Part shown: positions 41,526 to 50,427 of the stretch, piece after piece
How the letters are laid out: each line of letters starts with the position of its first letter
Numbering within the stretch: position 1 is the stretch's first letter
Source: SZUA-584 sp040768905
Lineage (GTDB): Bacteria > Bacillota > Clostridia > Christensenellales > SZUA-584
Length of the DNA stretch: 64,000 bases
Direction: 5' to 3'
Assembly: GCA_040768905.1 (NCBI GenBank)
Contig: JAXGMA010000001.1
Coordinates: forward strand, 1,984,001-2,048,000
Translations under genes and position numbers: made by a program
Notes under the pieces: model-generated
What the model saw: the letters and a program-made list of their open reading frames with translations, nothing else
The model's database searches: none
What the model was told of the DNA's origin: nothing

Positions 41526-42788
41526 ATGGCAGAATATTTTAACGCAAACGGTAAAACCCTGCTGATCACAGGACGCAGCCAGCTTTGCGGCGTATGCACA
41601 GTCAGTTCATCAAAGAACGCTGTACTCCCCATACTGGCGGCCTCGCTTTTGACTGACGAGCCGGTCACACTCTGCAAAATTCCCGATATCAGCGATGTGC
41701 GCAATATGATCAGTTTGCTGAAAGTCTTTGGCGCAGAGGCTCAGTATCTGGGGGACAGCGTCACGGTAACTGCACGTACGATCAAAACAACGTCGCCCGG
41801 TGAGAACATGGCAGGCCGACTGCGTGCTTCTTTTCTTTTCATGGGGCCCCTTCTTGCAAGAGAAGGGAGTGTCACGATGCCGCTGCCAGGCGGCTGCCGT
41901 ATAGGTAACCGCCCTATCGATCTTCACCTCAAAGGTTTTCGCGCGCTCGGCGCACGCTCTGTCACCACATCAGGCCATGTCCATGCCTGGGGGCGTCTTT
42001 CTGGCACGCATTTCAAACTTGATTATCCATCTGTCGGCGCCACCGAAAATATCATCATGGCTGCTTCTCTTGCACATGGAACAACGTTCATATCCGGCGC
42101 AGCGGTAGAGCCCGAGGTGCTTGATCTTGCCAACTTCTTAAACAAGATGGGCGCGCACATCACTGTGGAGCCCGGCTGCGTCACGATTAAAGGCGTGCGC
42201 AAACTCTCCGGCACGGTCTATACGCCTATCCCCGACCGCATAGAAGCCGGGACACTTATGCTCGCCGCTGCAGTATGCGGCGGCGATGTGCGTTTGCGCC
42301 ATGTCAATTTAACGCATCTTAAACCCGTGAGCGATAAACTCTTGGAAGCAGGCGCAGAGGTGTTTCCCTATAACGATGAGCTGATTGTACGCGGGCGTCC
42401 GCTCCGCCCCATGCAGATCATTTCATCTCCGTTTCCCGGCTTCCCGACAGACATGCAGGCACCTTTTATGGCAGCTTGCTGCAGCGCAAGCGGCAGAAGC
42501 ACGGTGAGTGAGACCGTTTTTGAAAACCGCTTTCTGCACGTTGAGCAGCTCAAAAAAATGGGTGCAAAAATCAGGGTTGCCGGCAATACTGCTATTGTTC
42601 TGGGCTCAGGCGGGCTGCACGGTGCAAAGGTTGAAGCCACAGACCTGCGCGCTGGGGCAGCGCTGTGCATTGCGGCGCTGCTCGCAGGGGGCGAAACGCT
42701 GATCAGCAATGTTTATCATCTTGAACGGGGTTACGAGCGTTTCGAAGAAAAACTGCGCAGTCTCGGCGCTTGCATCCAACGCATATAA
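41526..42788 (+). CDS. murA: UDP-N-acetylglucosamine 1-carboxyvinyltransferase
   Basis: Transfers enolpyruvate from PEP to UDP-GlcNAc, the first committed step of peptidoglycan synthesis in the cytoplasm. The start at 41526 follows AAGGTGG. SSKNAVLPILAASLL carries the conserved Lys/Asn and PGGCRIGNRPIDLHL the reactive Cys (fosfomycin target, about residue 122). RAGAALCIAALLA and YHLERGYERFEEKLRSLGA are the C-terminal signatures. 420 residues, normal length. Located just upstream of spoIID, as in several Firmicutes. Confidence 0.93.
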   Translation: MAEYFNANGKTLLITGRSQLCGVCTVSSSKNAVLPILAASLLTDEPVTLCKIPDISDVRNMISLLKVFGAEAQYLGDSVTVTARTIKTTSPGENMAGRLRASFLFMGPLLAREGSVTMPLPGGCRIGNRPIDLHLKGFRALGARSVTTSGHVHAWGRLSGTHFKLDYPSVGATENIIMAASLAHGTTFISGAAVEPEVLDLANFLNKMGAHITVEPGCVTIKGVRKLSGTVYTPIPDRIEAGTLMLAAAVCGGDVRLRHVNLTHLKPVSDKLLEAGAEVFPYNDELIVRGRPLRPMQIISSPFPGFPTDMQAPFMAACCSASGRSTVSETVFENRFLHVEQLKKMGAKIRVAGNTAIVLGSGGLHGAKVEATDLRAGAALCIAALLAGGETLISNVYHLERGYERFEEKLRSLGACIQRI

Positions 42789-42809
42789 AAATGCGCTCCT
42801 CTATGCGCT

Positions 42810-42839
42810 GTCATAACGACTTGCTTTTTGCCATACACT
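42810..42839 (+). promoter_or_regulatory. Candidate sigma-E promoter of spoIID
   Basis: GTCATAA (42810-42816), 15-bp spacer, CATACACT (42832-42839), a full match to the sigma-E -10 consensus CATACANT. spoIID is a mother-cell sigma-E gene in Bacillus. The start codon lies 20 bp downstream with AAAGGAGG between. Confidence 0.65.
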
Positions 42840-42858
42840 GCAGAAAGGAGGTACACTC

Positions 42859-43854
42859 ATGAGAAGAAAACGACGCCTGACGCCCAAGGGCAGGCTTGCC
42901 TTGGGTGCTGTGATCCTTATTCTGCTGTGCATGCTGCTGTCTTTATTGTTTTCACCCGAAACGCAGCACAAGACAGCGCCGCCATCAAAGCCGTCTGAGA
43001 TTGAGTTTATCATATCTGAACGCACACAAAGCGCTGATGATATTTCAGTATGGCTTGGCGGCGAGATCGTCTCCATGCCTCTGGAGGAATATCTTGTCGG
43101 CGTCGTGGCAGCAGAAATGCCTGCGGCCTTCCTGCCTGAAGCGCTCAAAGCCCAGGCCGTGGCAGCGCGTACATATACGATGTACAAGGCCTCTCACGGC
43201 GGCTGCTCCGCGCATGCGGGCGCAGATATCTGCACGGACAGCACCCATTGCCAGGCATACCTGGCGCCACAAGCCATGGCGAAACGCTGGGGAAGTGATG
43301 CGCAGTTGTATCTTGATAAAATCAATGATGCTGTTTATAAAACCAGCGGCGAGATGATCTATTATGAAGGCGAGCAGATACAGGTTTTCTACCACGCCTC
43401 ATCCGGCGGCCGTACAGAGAACAGTGAGAATGTGTATTCCAATGCGCTGCCGTATCTTAAAAGCGTTGAGAGCGTGGGCGAAGAATCGTCGTCCAATTAT
43501 TACGGCGATGCCACTTTTAGCTTAGATGAGTTCAAAAAACGCATGCGCGCGTTCTCAAAGAGCATTTGCTTTGAAAACACCCCTCTCATCGGTGATTTAA
43601 GACGTTTTGACAGCGGACGTGTGAGCAGTATACAGATAGGCAGCGAAACATTCACCGGGCGTGAAATCCGCGGTATTTTCGGCCTCAATTCAGCCAATTT
43701 TTCAGTTAAGGTTGGCCAGAACATCACGTTCTTAACTGTCGGCTTTGGGCATGGTGTGGGCTTAAGCCAGACGGGTGCCAACGCCATGGCTAAGAACGGC
43801 GCAGATTACAAAGAGATCCTCACGCATTACTTTTCCGGCGTTATTGTCCAATAA
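42859..43854 (+). CDS. spoIID: Stage II sporulation protein D (lytic transglycosylase)
   Basis: A 331-residue membrane-anchored peptidoglycan hydrolase needed for engulfment of the forespore. One N-terminal membrane helix (about 14-32), then the SpoIID domain: MPLEEYLVGVVAAEMPAAF with the catalytic Glu, ALKAQAVAARTY, HASSGGRTE and the terminal GFGHGVGLSQTGANAMA. A Cys/His pair (ICTDSTHCQAY) is in the usual zinc-site position. spoIIQ follows, the conserved engulfment pairing. Confidence 0.95.
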   Translation: MRRKRRLTPKGRLALGAVILILLCMLLSLLFSPETQHKTAPPSKPSEIEFIISERTQSADDISVWLGGEIVSMPLEEYLVGVVAAEMPAAFLPEALKAQAVAARTYTMYKASHGGCSAHAGADICTDSTHCQAYLAPQAMAKRWGSDAQLYLDKINDAVYKTSGEMIYYEGEQIQVFYHASSGGRTENSENVYSNALPYLKSVESVGEESSSNYYGDATFSLDEFKKRMRAFSKSICFENTPLIGDLRRFDSGRVSSIQIGSETFTGREIRGIFGLNSANFSVKVGQNITFLTVGFGHGVGLSQTGANAMAKNGADYKEILTHYFSGVIVQ

Positions 43855-43897
43855 CCTGCTGTTGCCCGGGTGCTTCCGGCTCATTTTTTGTCCGCTG

Positions 43898-43927
43898 GTA
43901 TTTTTTTGTGCAAAAAAGGGAAAGATT
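43898..43927 (+). promoter_or_regulatory. Candidate forespore sigma-F/G promoter of spoIIQ
   Basis: GTATT (43898-43902), 15-bp spacer, GGGAAAGATT (43918-43927) partly matches the forespore sigma consensus. One core position (G for A) deviates. spoIIQ is a sigma-F gene in Bacillus. Confidence 0.35.
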
Positions 43928-43948
43928 GAAGCGTGGAGGTATGGATTT

Positions 43949-44665
43949 ATGGATATAAAAAACTTGAATCATAAGGTCAAAGCAAAACTAAATAAGACAA
44001 ATGTAAAAACTTTTTTTCGCAAACAGGGCATCTATGTGCTCATTTTTCTGTGCGTGGCTGCGGCAGGCGTCACAGCGCTGCTGACCTGGCCCAAAGAACC
44101 CGCTGCACCTGGTGACAACGGAGCAGGTGCTTCCGTCATTGACGCGCCCAGATTGAGCGATGAACTGGCTGCAAAAACATCACCGCAGCCAAGTCCGGTT
44201 CTCTCACCTGCCCCGCAAGTATCGCCGGAGCAAACCAAGGAACCTGCTGCCGGGACAAGTTCAGGCAGCGTCAAGCTTAAAAAACCGGCAGACGGGCAGA
44301 TCATCAACCCTTTCTCAGGCAATGAGCTTGTTTTCTTCCCTTCGCTGAACATGTGGAAAACACACAATGGGATAGACATCAAAGCAGACAAGGATGCGCC
44401 GGTTAACGCTGCGCTGTCGGGTACAGTTTTTGAAGTTTATACCAATGAAGCGGACGGAGGTGTGGTTGTGATCTCTCATTCGGAAAAATCAAAAACGGTG
44501 TATGCCGGTCTTGGCGATATCCATGTAAAGGCAGGAGACAAGGTCAATGCCGGTAAGCAGATAGGCCTCATCGGTGAAATGCCAAAAGAACTCGATCTTT
44601 CATATCATCTGCATTTTGAATATATTGTTGACGGAGCCTACAAAGACCCGGTACGGTACTTTTAA
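43949..44665 (+). CDS. spoIIQ: Stage II sporulation protein Q (M23 peptidase family)
   Basis: Starts at 43949 after GGAGG; 238 residues. One membrane helix at about 28-46, a Pro/Ser-rich linker, and a C-terminal LytM/M23 domain. The zinc ligands are in THNGIDI (H-x3-D) and YHLHFEY (HxH), so the site looks complete, unlike the degenerate site of Bacillus SpoIIQ. In the forespore membrane it binds SpoIIIAH across the intermembrane space. The assignment rests on the spoIID neighbour and the single-TM M23 layout. Confidence 0.85.
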   Translation: MDIKNLNHKVKAKLNKTNVKTFFRKQGIYVLIFLCVAAAGVTALLTWPKEPAAPGDNGAGASVIDAPRLSDELAAKTSPQPSPVLSPAPQVSPEQTKEPAAGTSSGSVKLKKPADGQIINPFSGNELVFFPSLNMWKTHNGIDIKADKDAPVNAALSGTVFEVYTNEADGGVVVISHSEKSKTVYAGLGDIHVKAGDKVNAGKQIGLIGEMPKELDLSYHLHFEYIVDGAYKDPVRYF

Positions 44666-44671
44666 TGCCTG

Positions 44672-44697
44672 GGAGCCTTGATAACGGCTCCTTTTTT
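44672..44697 (+). terminator. Terminator after spoIIQ
   Basis: GGAGCC / GGCTCC with an eight-base loop and six T. Confidence 0.85.
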
Positions 44698-45115
44698 ATT
44701 GCAGGTCAGGCAGTAAACCTTCCTTCGGCCTTTCAAAAACGATATCGAATTCGTCATCAGGTTCCAAAGCGGGCGTAGAAACCAGTGTCGGCTCCGGCGT
44801 GGGCTCCGGAGTCGGCTCAAGCGTTTCCTCGGCTATTGGCTCCGCATCGGCTGCGAAGCTTTCGACAGCCGGATTTGACACGAAAATGATGAGAAGCACG
44901 ACGATGGTTGCGATGACCAGCACTCCCGCTGCCAGCAGAAACGCAAGCATAGCCTTTGGCATGCCTGCACGGCCTTCTTCATAGGGTGGGCTTTCATCGG
45001 CTTTAGGCAGATTGACCGTTATCCTCGAAACCGGTATCTTTGCCAGCCTCGCACCGCAGTGACGGCACTTGAGCGCACCATGGCTGTTGGGTGTTTTGCA
45101 GTTTGAGCAAACCAT
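44696..45115 (-). CDS. Zinc-ribbon membrane protein of unknown function
   Basis: A 139-residue protein with an N-terminal four-Cys ribbon (MVCSNCKTPN ... CRHCGARL), a linker and one membrane helix (about 56-80, LAFLLAAGVLVIATIVVLLIIF). An acidic extracellular tail with EPTPEPTPEP repeats follows. This resembles zinc_ribbon_2 membrane proteins of Firmicutes that have no known role. It lies between spoIIQ and serS on the opposite strand to spoIIQ. Confidence 0.7.
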   Translation of the reverse strand: MVCSNCKTPNSHGALKCRHCGARLAKIPVSRITVNLPKADESPPYEEGRAGMPKAMLAFLLAAGVLVIATIVVLLIIFVSNPAVESFAADAEPIAEETLEPTPEPTPEPTLVSTPALEPDDEFDIVFERPKEGLLPDLQ

Positions 45116-45171
45116 TTAGGACCTCCTGTACACAGTTCTCTTTACACAGCTAAATGCAAAGACCTTTGCTG

Positions 45172-46434
45172 CTAGCTGATCACATCAGTTTTCATGGCAT
45201 CACGCAGAACCTTTGGCACATCCACGCCGCCGTCCTTGCGCTGGAAGTTTTCGAGTATCGCCGCGACCGTGCGCCCGACTGCTAAGCCGCTGCCATTGAG
45301 CGTATGCACGAATTCCGGCTTGGCGCCGGGTGCGCTGCGGTACTTGATGTTTGCACGCCGCGCCTGAAAATCCAAAAAGTTCGAACACGAAGATATTTCC
45401 ACATAACGATTGTAGCTGGGCATCCACACTTCGATATCATAGGTTTTGGCAGACGCAAAACCAAGATCTCCCGTGCAAAGCTGCACCACGCGATAGGGCA
45501 GCTCCAGTTTCTGCAGCACCTTTTCTGCGTCCGCCACAAGTTTAGAAAGCTCATTGTCGGACTCTCCCGGCCGCACGAACTTGACAAGCTCGACCTTGTT
45601 GAACTGGTGCAGCCTTATCAGCCCGCGCGTATCGCGGCCGGCACTTCCGGCCTCTGCACGAAAGCAGGCGCTGTATGCGGCATGGTATACAGGCAGCTTC
45701 TCCAAGATGCTCTCGCGGTACATATTCGTCACGGGCACTTCGGCGGTGGGTATCAAATAGTATTCTGTATCGGCGACGCGGAACGCATCTTCCTCAAACT
45801 TTGGCAACTGGCCTGTACCCATCATCGAAGCGCGGCTCGCCATAAAGGGCGGAAAGACTTCGGTATATGGCCCTTCGAGCGTGTGCGTGTCTAACATAAA
45901 TCCGATAAGCGCACGCTCAAGCCGGCTTCCCAGCCCCTTGCTGAAAGCAAAGCGTGCACCTGTGACTTTTGCAGCAGTTTCAAAATCGAGGATATCAAGT
46001 GCCGTGCCGATATCCCAGTGCGGCAGCGGTTCAAAGTCAAAGCTGCGCGGCGCGCCCCATTTTTTGACTTCCATGTTATCATTTTCGCTTGTGCCGCAAG
46101 GGACATCCTCACAAGGTTCATTGGGGGTGGAAAGAAGAAGCATCGCGATCTGCGCATCGATCTCGCTGAGCGCCAGATCTATGGCCTTTATATCATCAGC
46201 CGCCTTCTTTAACTGCTCAAACAAAGCCTCGACATCTTCGCCGGCCTTCTTTTTTGCAGGCACCTGCTTTGAAGCTTCGTTGCGCTGTGCTTTGAGTGCT
46301 TCTGTTTTGACAATCAGCGTTCTGCGCTGACTATCAAGAGCAGCAATTTTTTCAACGACGCCTTTTACGCCGCGTTTTTCAAGGTTTACTTTGACTTGGT
46401 CGGGCACATGACGGATCCTTTTGATATCAAGCAT
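45172..46434 (-). CDS. serS: Seryl-tRNA synthetase
   Basis: Charges tRNA-Ser with serine. The start at 46434 gives MLDIKRIRHVPDQVKVNLEKRG; the 34 codons upstream in frame are unlikely to be translated. N-terminal coiled-coil tRNA-binding arm (about 30-100), then the class II core: FRAEAGSAGRDTRGLIRLHQF (motif 2) and LNGSGLAVGRTVAAILEN (motif 3). 420 residues, normal length. No T-box leader was seen upstream. Confidence 0.95.
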   Translation of the reverse strand: MLDIKRIRHVPDQVKVNLEKRGVKGVVEKIAALDSQRRTLIVKTEALKAQRNEASKQVPAKKKAGEDVEALFEQLKKAADDIKAIDLALSEIDAQIAMLLLSTPNEPCEDVPCGTSENDNMEVKKWGAPRSFDFEPLPHWDIGTALDILDFETAAKVTGARFAFSKGLGSRLERALIGFMLDTHTLEGPYTEVFPPFMASRASMMGTGQLPKFEEDAFRVADTEYYLIPTAEVPVTNMYRESILEKLPVYHAAYSACFRAEAGSAGRDTRGLIRLHQFNKVELVKFVRPGESDNELSKLVADAEKVLQKLELPYRVVQLCTGDLGFASAKTYDIEVWMPSYNRYVEISSCSNFLDFQARRANIKYRSAPGAKPEFVHTLNGSGLAVGRTVAAILENFQRKDGGVDVPKVLRDAMKTDVIS

Positions 46435-46607
46435 AAAAACCTCTTTGTGCATGAAGAAAGGCTGGCACTTGATTCTGGCCTTCCTCATTAAAAATCCAGT
46501 TTGTATTATCGCACAGATTTCCTTTATAAGCAACAAACTTCAATATTATTCTATTCCTCCGCTTTGGTTTAAGAAAAAATGTCTTACAGCGTCAGTTTGC
46601 GTGTGTG

Positions 46608-48302
46608 TCACATACGTTCAGGCGCAGACACGCCGATCAGCCACAGCCCTGTTTTGATCGTTTGCTTGACACATGCGGCAAGCTCAAGCCGCGCCGCCGT
46701 CTTTGCTTTGTCTTCATCAATGATGCGGTGTTCATAATAAAAGCGGTTCATCGCTTTGGCGAGCTCAATGATGTGCCGCGTGATCAGATAAGGTTCGTTC
46801 TTTTCGCATGCCCTGCGCACAGCTTCGGGAAAGCCAAACAGCAATTTCGCTGCAGCAAAAGCCTCTGTATTATCAAGAGCGCTGTAATCCTTGTCTTCAG
46901 CAGCAAAGTTAAGCTCCGCCCGCCGGAGCAGGCTTGCGCAGCGCGCATGCGTATACTGCACATACGGGCCTGTTTCGCCATCAAAATTGAGCACACGGTC
47001 AAACGAGAACGTGATGTCCTTGATGCGCGCAGAGCAAAGCGTATCGAACACCACCGCTCCCACGCCCACTTCTTTGGCCACAGTATCCTTGTCTTCAAGC
47101 CCGGGTGATTTTTCTTCAATGATTGCACGCGTCTTTTCTATGGCTTTTTCAAGCACATCCTGCAAAAAGACAACTTTACCGCGACGCGTCGAGAGCGTTC
47201 CGTCTTCGAGAGACACCATGCCGAACGCGACATGCTCAAGATCTTTCGCCCAGTCATAACCCATCAGCTCAACGATCTTGAACCACTGCCGAAAATGCAG
47301 ATTCTGCTGATACGCCACAACATACAGGCATTTGTAAAAACCATACGTCTTTTTCCGGTAAAACGCCGCCGCGAGATCACGCGTGGAGTACAGCGTGGCA
47401 CCGTCTGATTTTAACACGATACACGGCGGCAGCTCATCCCCGAGCCGCACAATGTAAGCCCCGTCTGAAAACTCCAGCAGGTTTTTCTCATTCAGCTCAT
47501 CTATGATGGGCTGCATTTTATCATTGTAAAAACTTTCGCCCGCATAGCTGTCGAAACGGACGCCGAGCATATCATATATCACGCTGACTTCTTTTAACGT
47601 CAGTTCCTTGAACCAGTTGAAAATCTCAAGCGCTTCTGCATCGCCGTCCTCAATTTTTTTAAACCATGCGCGCCCTTCCTCATTGAGGCTCTCATTGATT
47701 TTTGCTTCGTCATGGAAACGTACATAAAGTTCCAGCATCGCTGATATGGCATTTTTTTCGATATTCTCACGGCTGCCCCACTTTTTATACGCCGTGATCA
47801 GTTTTCCAAATTGTGTGCCCCAGTCTCCAAGGTGATTGATCCCAACGGGGACATAGCCCAAAAAGCCATAGATCCGGTACAGCGCACTGCCGATAACAGT
47901 CGTGGAGAGATGTCCGATATGGAACGGTTTTGCGATGTTGATAGACGAATAATCGATGCAGACCACGCGTCCCGCACCGATTTCACTGCCGCCGTATTTT
48001 TCACCTTGCACGCCGATATCTCTGAGCACGTCTTCGGCAAACTGCTTTTTATCAAGATAAAAATTGATATAGGCACCCACAGTTTTGACCATTGCCGCAA
48101 ACGGGGGCGTTTCTATCTGTGCCGCAAGCTCCTGCGCGATGGCATGCGGCGCTTTGTGCAGTGTTTTGGCTAGGCGAAAACAAGGGAATGCATAATCTCC
48201 CATCGAGGCATCTGCAGGTATCTCAACCAGCTGCACCGCCTCTTGTGCATCTATACCGGCGGCCTGCGCCACCGCTTTGGCTATCGCGCTTTTGTAATCC
48301 AT
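46608..48302 (-). CDS. argS: Arginyl-tRNA synthetase
   Basis: Class I synthetase charging tRNA-Arg; 564 residues from the ATG at 48302. The frame is open about 138 codons further upstream but without a plausible start. FHIGHLSTTVIG carries the HIGH signature, and GMVSLEDGTLSTRRGKVV the KMSKS-equivalent region, with no canonical Lys, as is common in ArgRS. YVQYTHARCASLLRRA and the C-terminal anticodon domain are present. Upstream on the same strand lies the nucleoside ABC operon with its own terminator. Confidence 0.94.
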   Translation of the reverse strand: MDYKSAIAKAVAQAAGIDAQEAVQLVEIPADASMGDYAFPCFRLAKTLHKAPHAIAQELAAQIETPPFAAMVKTVGAYINFYLDKKQFAEDVLRDIGVQGEKYGGSEIGAGRVVCIDYSSINIAKPFHIGHLSTTVIGSALYRIYGFLGYVPVGINHLGDWGTQFGKLITAYKKWGSRENIEKNAISAMLELYVRFHDEAKINESLNEEGRAWFKKIEDGDAEALEIFNWFKELTLKEVSVIYDMLGVRFDSYAGESFYNDKMQPIIDELNEKNLLEFSDGAYIVRLGDELPPCIVLKSDGATLYSTRDLAAAFYRKKTYGFYKCLYVVAYQQNLHFRQWFKIVELMGYDWAKDLEHVAFGMVSLEDGTLSTRRGKVVFLQDVLEKAIEKTRAIIEEKSPGLEDKDTVAKEVGVGAVVFDTLCSARIKDITFSFDRVLNFDGETGPYVQYTHARCASLLRRAELNFAAEDKDYSALDNTEAFAAAKLLFGFPEAVRRACEKNEPYLITRHIIELAKAMNRFYYEHRIIDEDKAKTAARLELAACVKQTIKTGLWLIGVSAPERM

Positions 48303-48379
48303 ATTATTTGCCCTTTGATATTCGAATTCACGGTTAAAAGGATAACACATGCCCATGCGTTGTGCAATGCGTAAACGCA

Positions 48380-48413
48380 AAACGAAAAGCCGCTCAAGTC
48401 TAGCAAGCGGCTT
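48380..48413 (-). terminator. Terminator of the nucleoside ABC operon
   Basis: On the minus strand AAGCCGCT / AGCGGCTT (11-base loop) followed by TTCGTTTTG, 18 bases after the stop of the last permease gene. Confidence 0.7.
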
Positions 48414-48430
48414 AATAACCGTTATGTTTG

Positions 48431-49366
48431 CTACCGTTCTTCGCGGAAATAAGCCTTTCCAAGGCTGCCGGGCGGCGGGTTTTTGCTTGACCTGCGAACA
48501 GACACGAACACAAGCACAGCTATCGTCACGGCATACGGCAGCATATCGACAAACTGCGTCGGCACGCTGATCCCAAGTGACTGGAACTGAAACCCGATGA
48601 TACGCAGGGCCCCGAACAGGTAAGCCCCGATAATGGCGCGCATCGGATTCCACATGGAGAAGATAACGAGCGCGACGGCTATCCAGCCCATGCCCGCCGT
48701 AATGCCGGGCTGCCATGTCGGGCTGTAATAAAGCGACAGATATGCCCCTGCCATGCCGGCTAAGATCCCGCCGATACTGATGTGTAAGTATTTTTGCGCG
48801 TTGACCCTTATGCCCGCTGCGTCAGCCGCACCCGGGTTTTCGCCCACGGCGCGTGCACGCAGCCCCATCGACGTCCTGCCAAGGTATATCCACATCAGCA
48901 CCGCGGCCGCATACCCGAAATAAACAAGCACGCTCTGATTGAAAAGCGCCTGGCCAATCACGGGAATGTTGCTGAGAAGCGGTATGTTTACACGCTGAAA
49001 GAAAGAAGTCACATTTGTGGAAAGCGTCTGTCCGGTCACCGTCATGCCGATAAAATTGGCAAGCCCCGTTCCGAAAATGGTCAGCGAAAGGCCGGAAACC
49101 ACTTGATTTGCACGCAGCGACACGGTCAAAAAGGCATAGATCAGCGCGCCGGCGCCGCCAGCCGCCATACCGGCAAGCAGCGCCAGTACAGGGCTGCCGG
49201 ATGCCATGCCGGCCACAAACGAAAATGATGCACCGAGCAGCATCATGCCTTCTACGCCAAGATTTAAGTTCCCCACCTTTTCTGTCAATATCTCACCGAG
49301 CGTAGCCAGAAGCAGAGGCGTGCCTGATGCTATCGTAGCGATCAGAAAAGAAGTTAATATATCCAT
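48431..49366 (-). CDS. ABC transporter permease, BMP/nucleoside type (YufQ/NupQ-like)
   Basis: A 311-residue polytopic permease of the RbsC-like BPD_transp_2 family, with about eight to nine membrane helices. GEILTEKVGNLNLGVEGMMLLGA, GANPGAADAAGIRV (ATPase-coupling EAA-like loop) and AGMGWIAVALVIFSMWNPMRAI are typical of the second permease of BmpA-dependent nucleoside importers. It follows the first permease after two bases. Confidence 0.88.
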   Translation of the reverse strand: MDILTSFLIATIASGTPLLLATLGEILTEKVGNLNLGVEGMMLLGASFSFVAGMASGSPVLALLAGMAAGGAGALIYAFLTVSLRANQVVSGLSLTIFGTGLANFIGMTVTGQTLSTNVTSFFQRVNIPLLSNIPVIGQALFNQSVLVYFGYAAAVLMWIYLGRTSMGLRARAVGENPGAADAAGIRVNAQKYLHISIGGILAGMAGAYLSLYYSPTWQPGITAGMGWIAVALVIFSMWNPMRAIIGAYLFGALRIIGFQFQSLGISVPTQFVDMLPYAVTIAVLVFVSVRRSSKNPPPGSLGKAYFREER

Positions 49367-49368
49367 GG

Positions 49369-50427
49369 CTATTTTCCTCCTTTTGCCGCAGTGCGCACCA
49401 GCCTGTACCGAAGGAAGAACTCGCTTCCCAGCACGAACAGCAGAATGAGCCCCTGAAACACCTGGGCCGCTGCGCTCGGAATATTATAAGCCGTTTGTAT
49501 GAAATTGCCGCCCTGTATCAAGCCTGCAAAAAGTATGCACACGATGCCTATGCCAATGGGATGAAGGCGCGCCAGCCATGCCGTGATGATCGCTGTATAG
49601 CCGTAGCCTGCGGACAGGTTGACATTGAGCGTGCGCTCGACCCCTGTGGCCTGTATCATACCGGTAAGCCCTGCGAGCGCGCCGCCGATGCAGACTGTCA
49701 ACACCATCGTTCGCGGCACATTGATGCCCGCGTAGCGTGCAGTATCCACCGACTCGCCGATGACCTGGATACGGTATCCGCCCTTGCTTCTGGTGGTGAA
49801 CACATACATCACCGCGATCAGGACAACGGCGATAATCCAGCCGATGTGCAGCCCGAATACACGCGGAAGCAGCACGCGCTGGTCAAACATCGCGATTTTG
49901 GCAAACCCGTATCCATCAGGGTCTTTCCAGGCGTTGTACTGCAAGAATTCTATGAACTTAAGCGCCACATAATTGAGCATCAATGTCACGAGCGTCTCAT
50001 TGGTACCCCATTTGACTTTGAAAAGCGCAGGGATGCCTGCCCATACGGCACCTGCGGCAAAGGCACTTAAAAACATGGCCGGAAACAGCAGCCAGGGCGG
50101 CCAGTGCGCACAAAACAGCGCAAAGTATGATGCGGCGAATGCGCCCATGCAGATCTGCCCCTCCGCACCGATGTTCCAGAATTTCATACGGAAGGCAATC
50201 GAAATGCCAAGCGATGTGATCACAAGAGGGATTGCAAACTCAAGCGTTTTGATGATCCGCCGTTCCGTGCCAAATGCGCCGTCAAAAACCGAAGCGATGG
50301 CAGTAAACGGGTCATAGCCCGCAATGGCGAGGAACCCCATACCCACCGCAAGCGCGCCGACGACCCCTGCGAGCCTGATCAAAAACGCTCTTCTTGCACT
50401 TATGCTGTCGCGCGCAATGATCCTCAT
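49369..50427 (-). CDS. ABC transporter permease, BMP/nucleoside type (YufP/NupP-like)
   Basis: Starts at 50427 (MRIIARDSISARRAF), overlapping the ATPase stop by four bases; 352 residues. GAEGQICMGAFAASYF and GIPALFKVKWGTNETLVTLMLNYVALKF are family stretches. GESVDTARYAGINVPRT is the coupling loop. It pairs with the permease encoded next to form the membrane channel of the nucleoside importer. Confidence 0.88.
   Translation of the reverse strand: MRIIARDSISARRAFLIRLAGVVGALAVGMGFLAIAGYDPFTAIASVFDGAFGTERRIIKTLEFAIPLVITSLGISIAFRMKFWNIGAEGQICMGAFAASYFALFCAHWPPWLLFPAMFLSAFAAGAVWAGIPALFKVKWGTNETLVTLMLNYVALKFIEFLQYNAWKDPDGYGFAKIAMFDQRVLLPRVFGLHIGWIIAVVLIAVMYVFTTRSKGGYRIQVIGESVDTARYAGINVPRTMVLTVCIGGALAGLTGMIQATGVERTLNVNLSAGYGYTAIITAWLARLHPIGIGIVCILFAGLIQGGNFIQTAYNIPSAAAQVFQGLILLFVLGSEFFLRYRLVRTAAKGGK

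Noticed and set aside
46435..46610. T-box leader before serS or argS
   Set aside because: The conserved T-box bulge sequence (TGGNACCGCG) and specifier stem are not seen on the minus strand upstream of either start.
49495..50317. Plus-strand open frames over the permease genes
   Set aside because: They are antisense to well-supported, motif-bearing ABC permease genes and show no protein-like composition.
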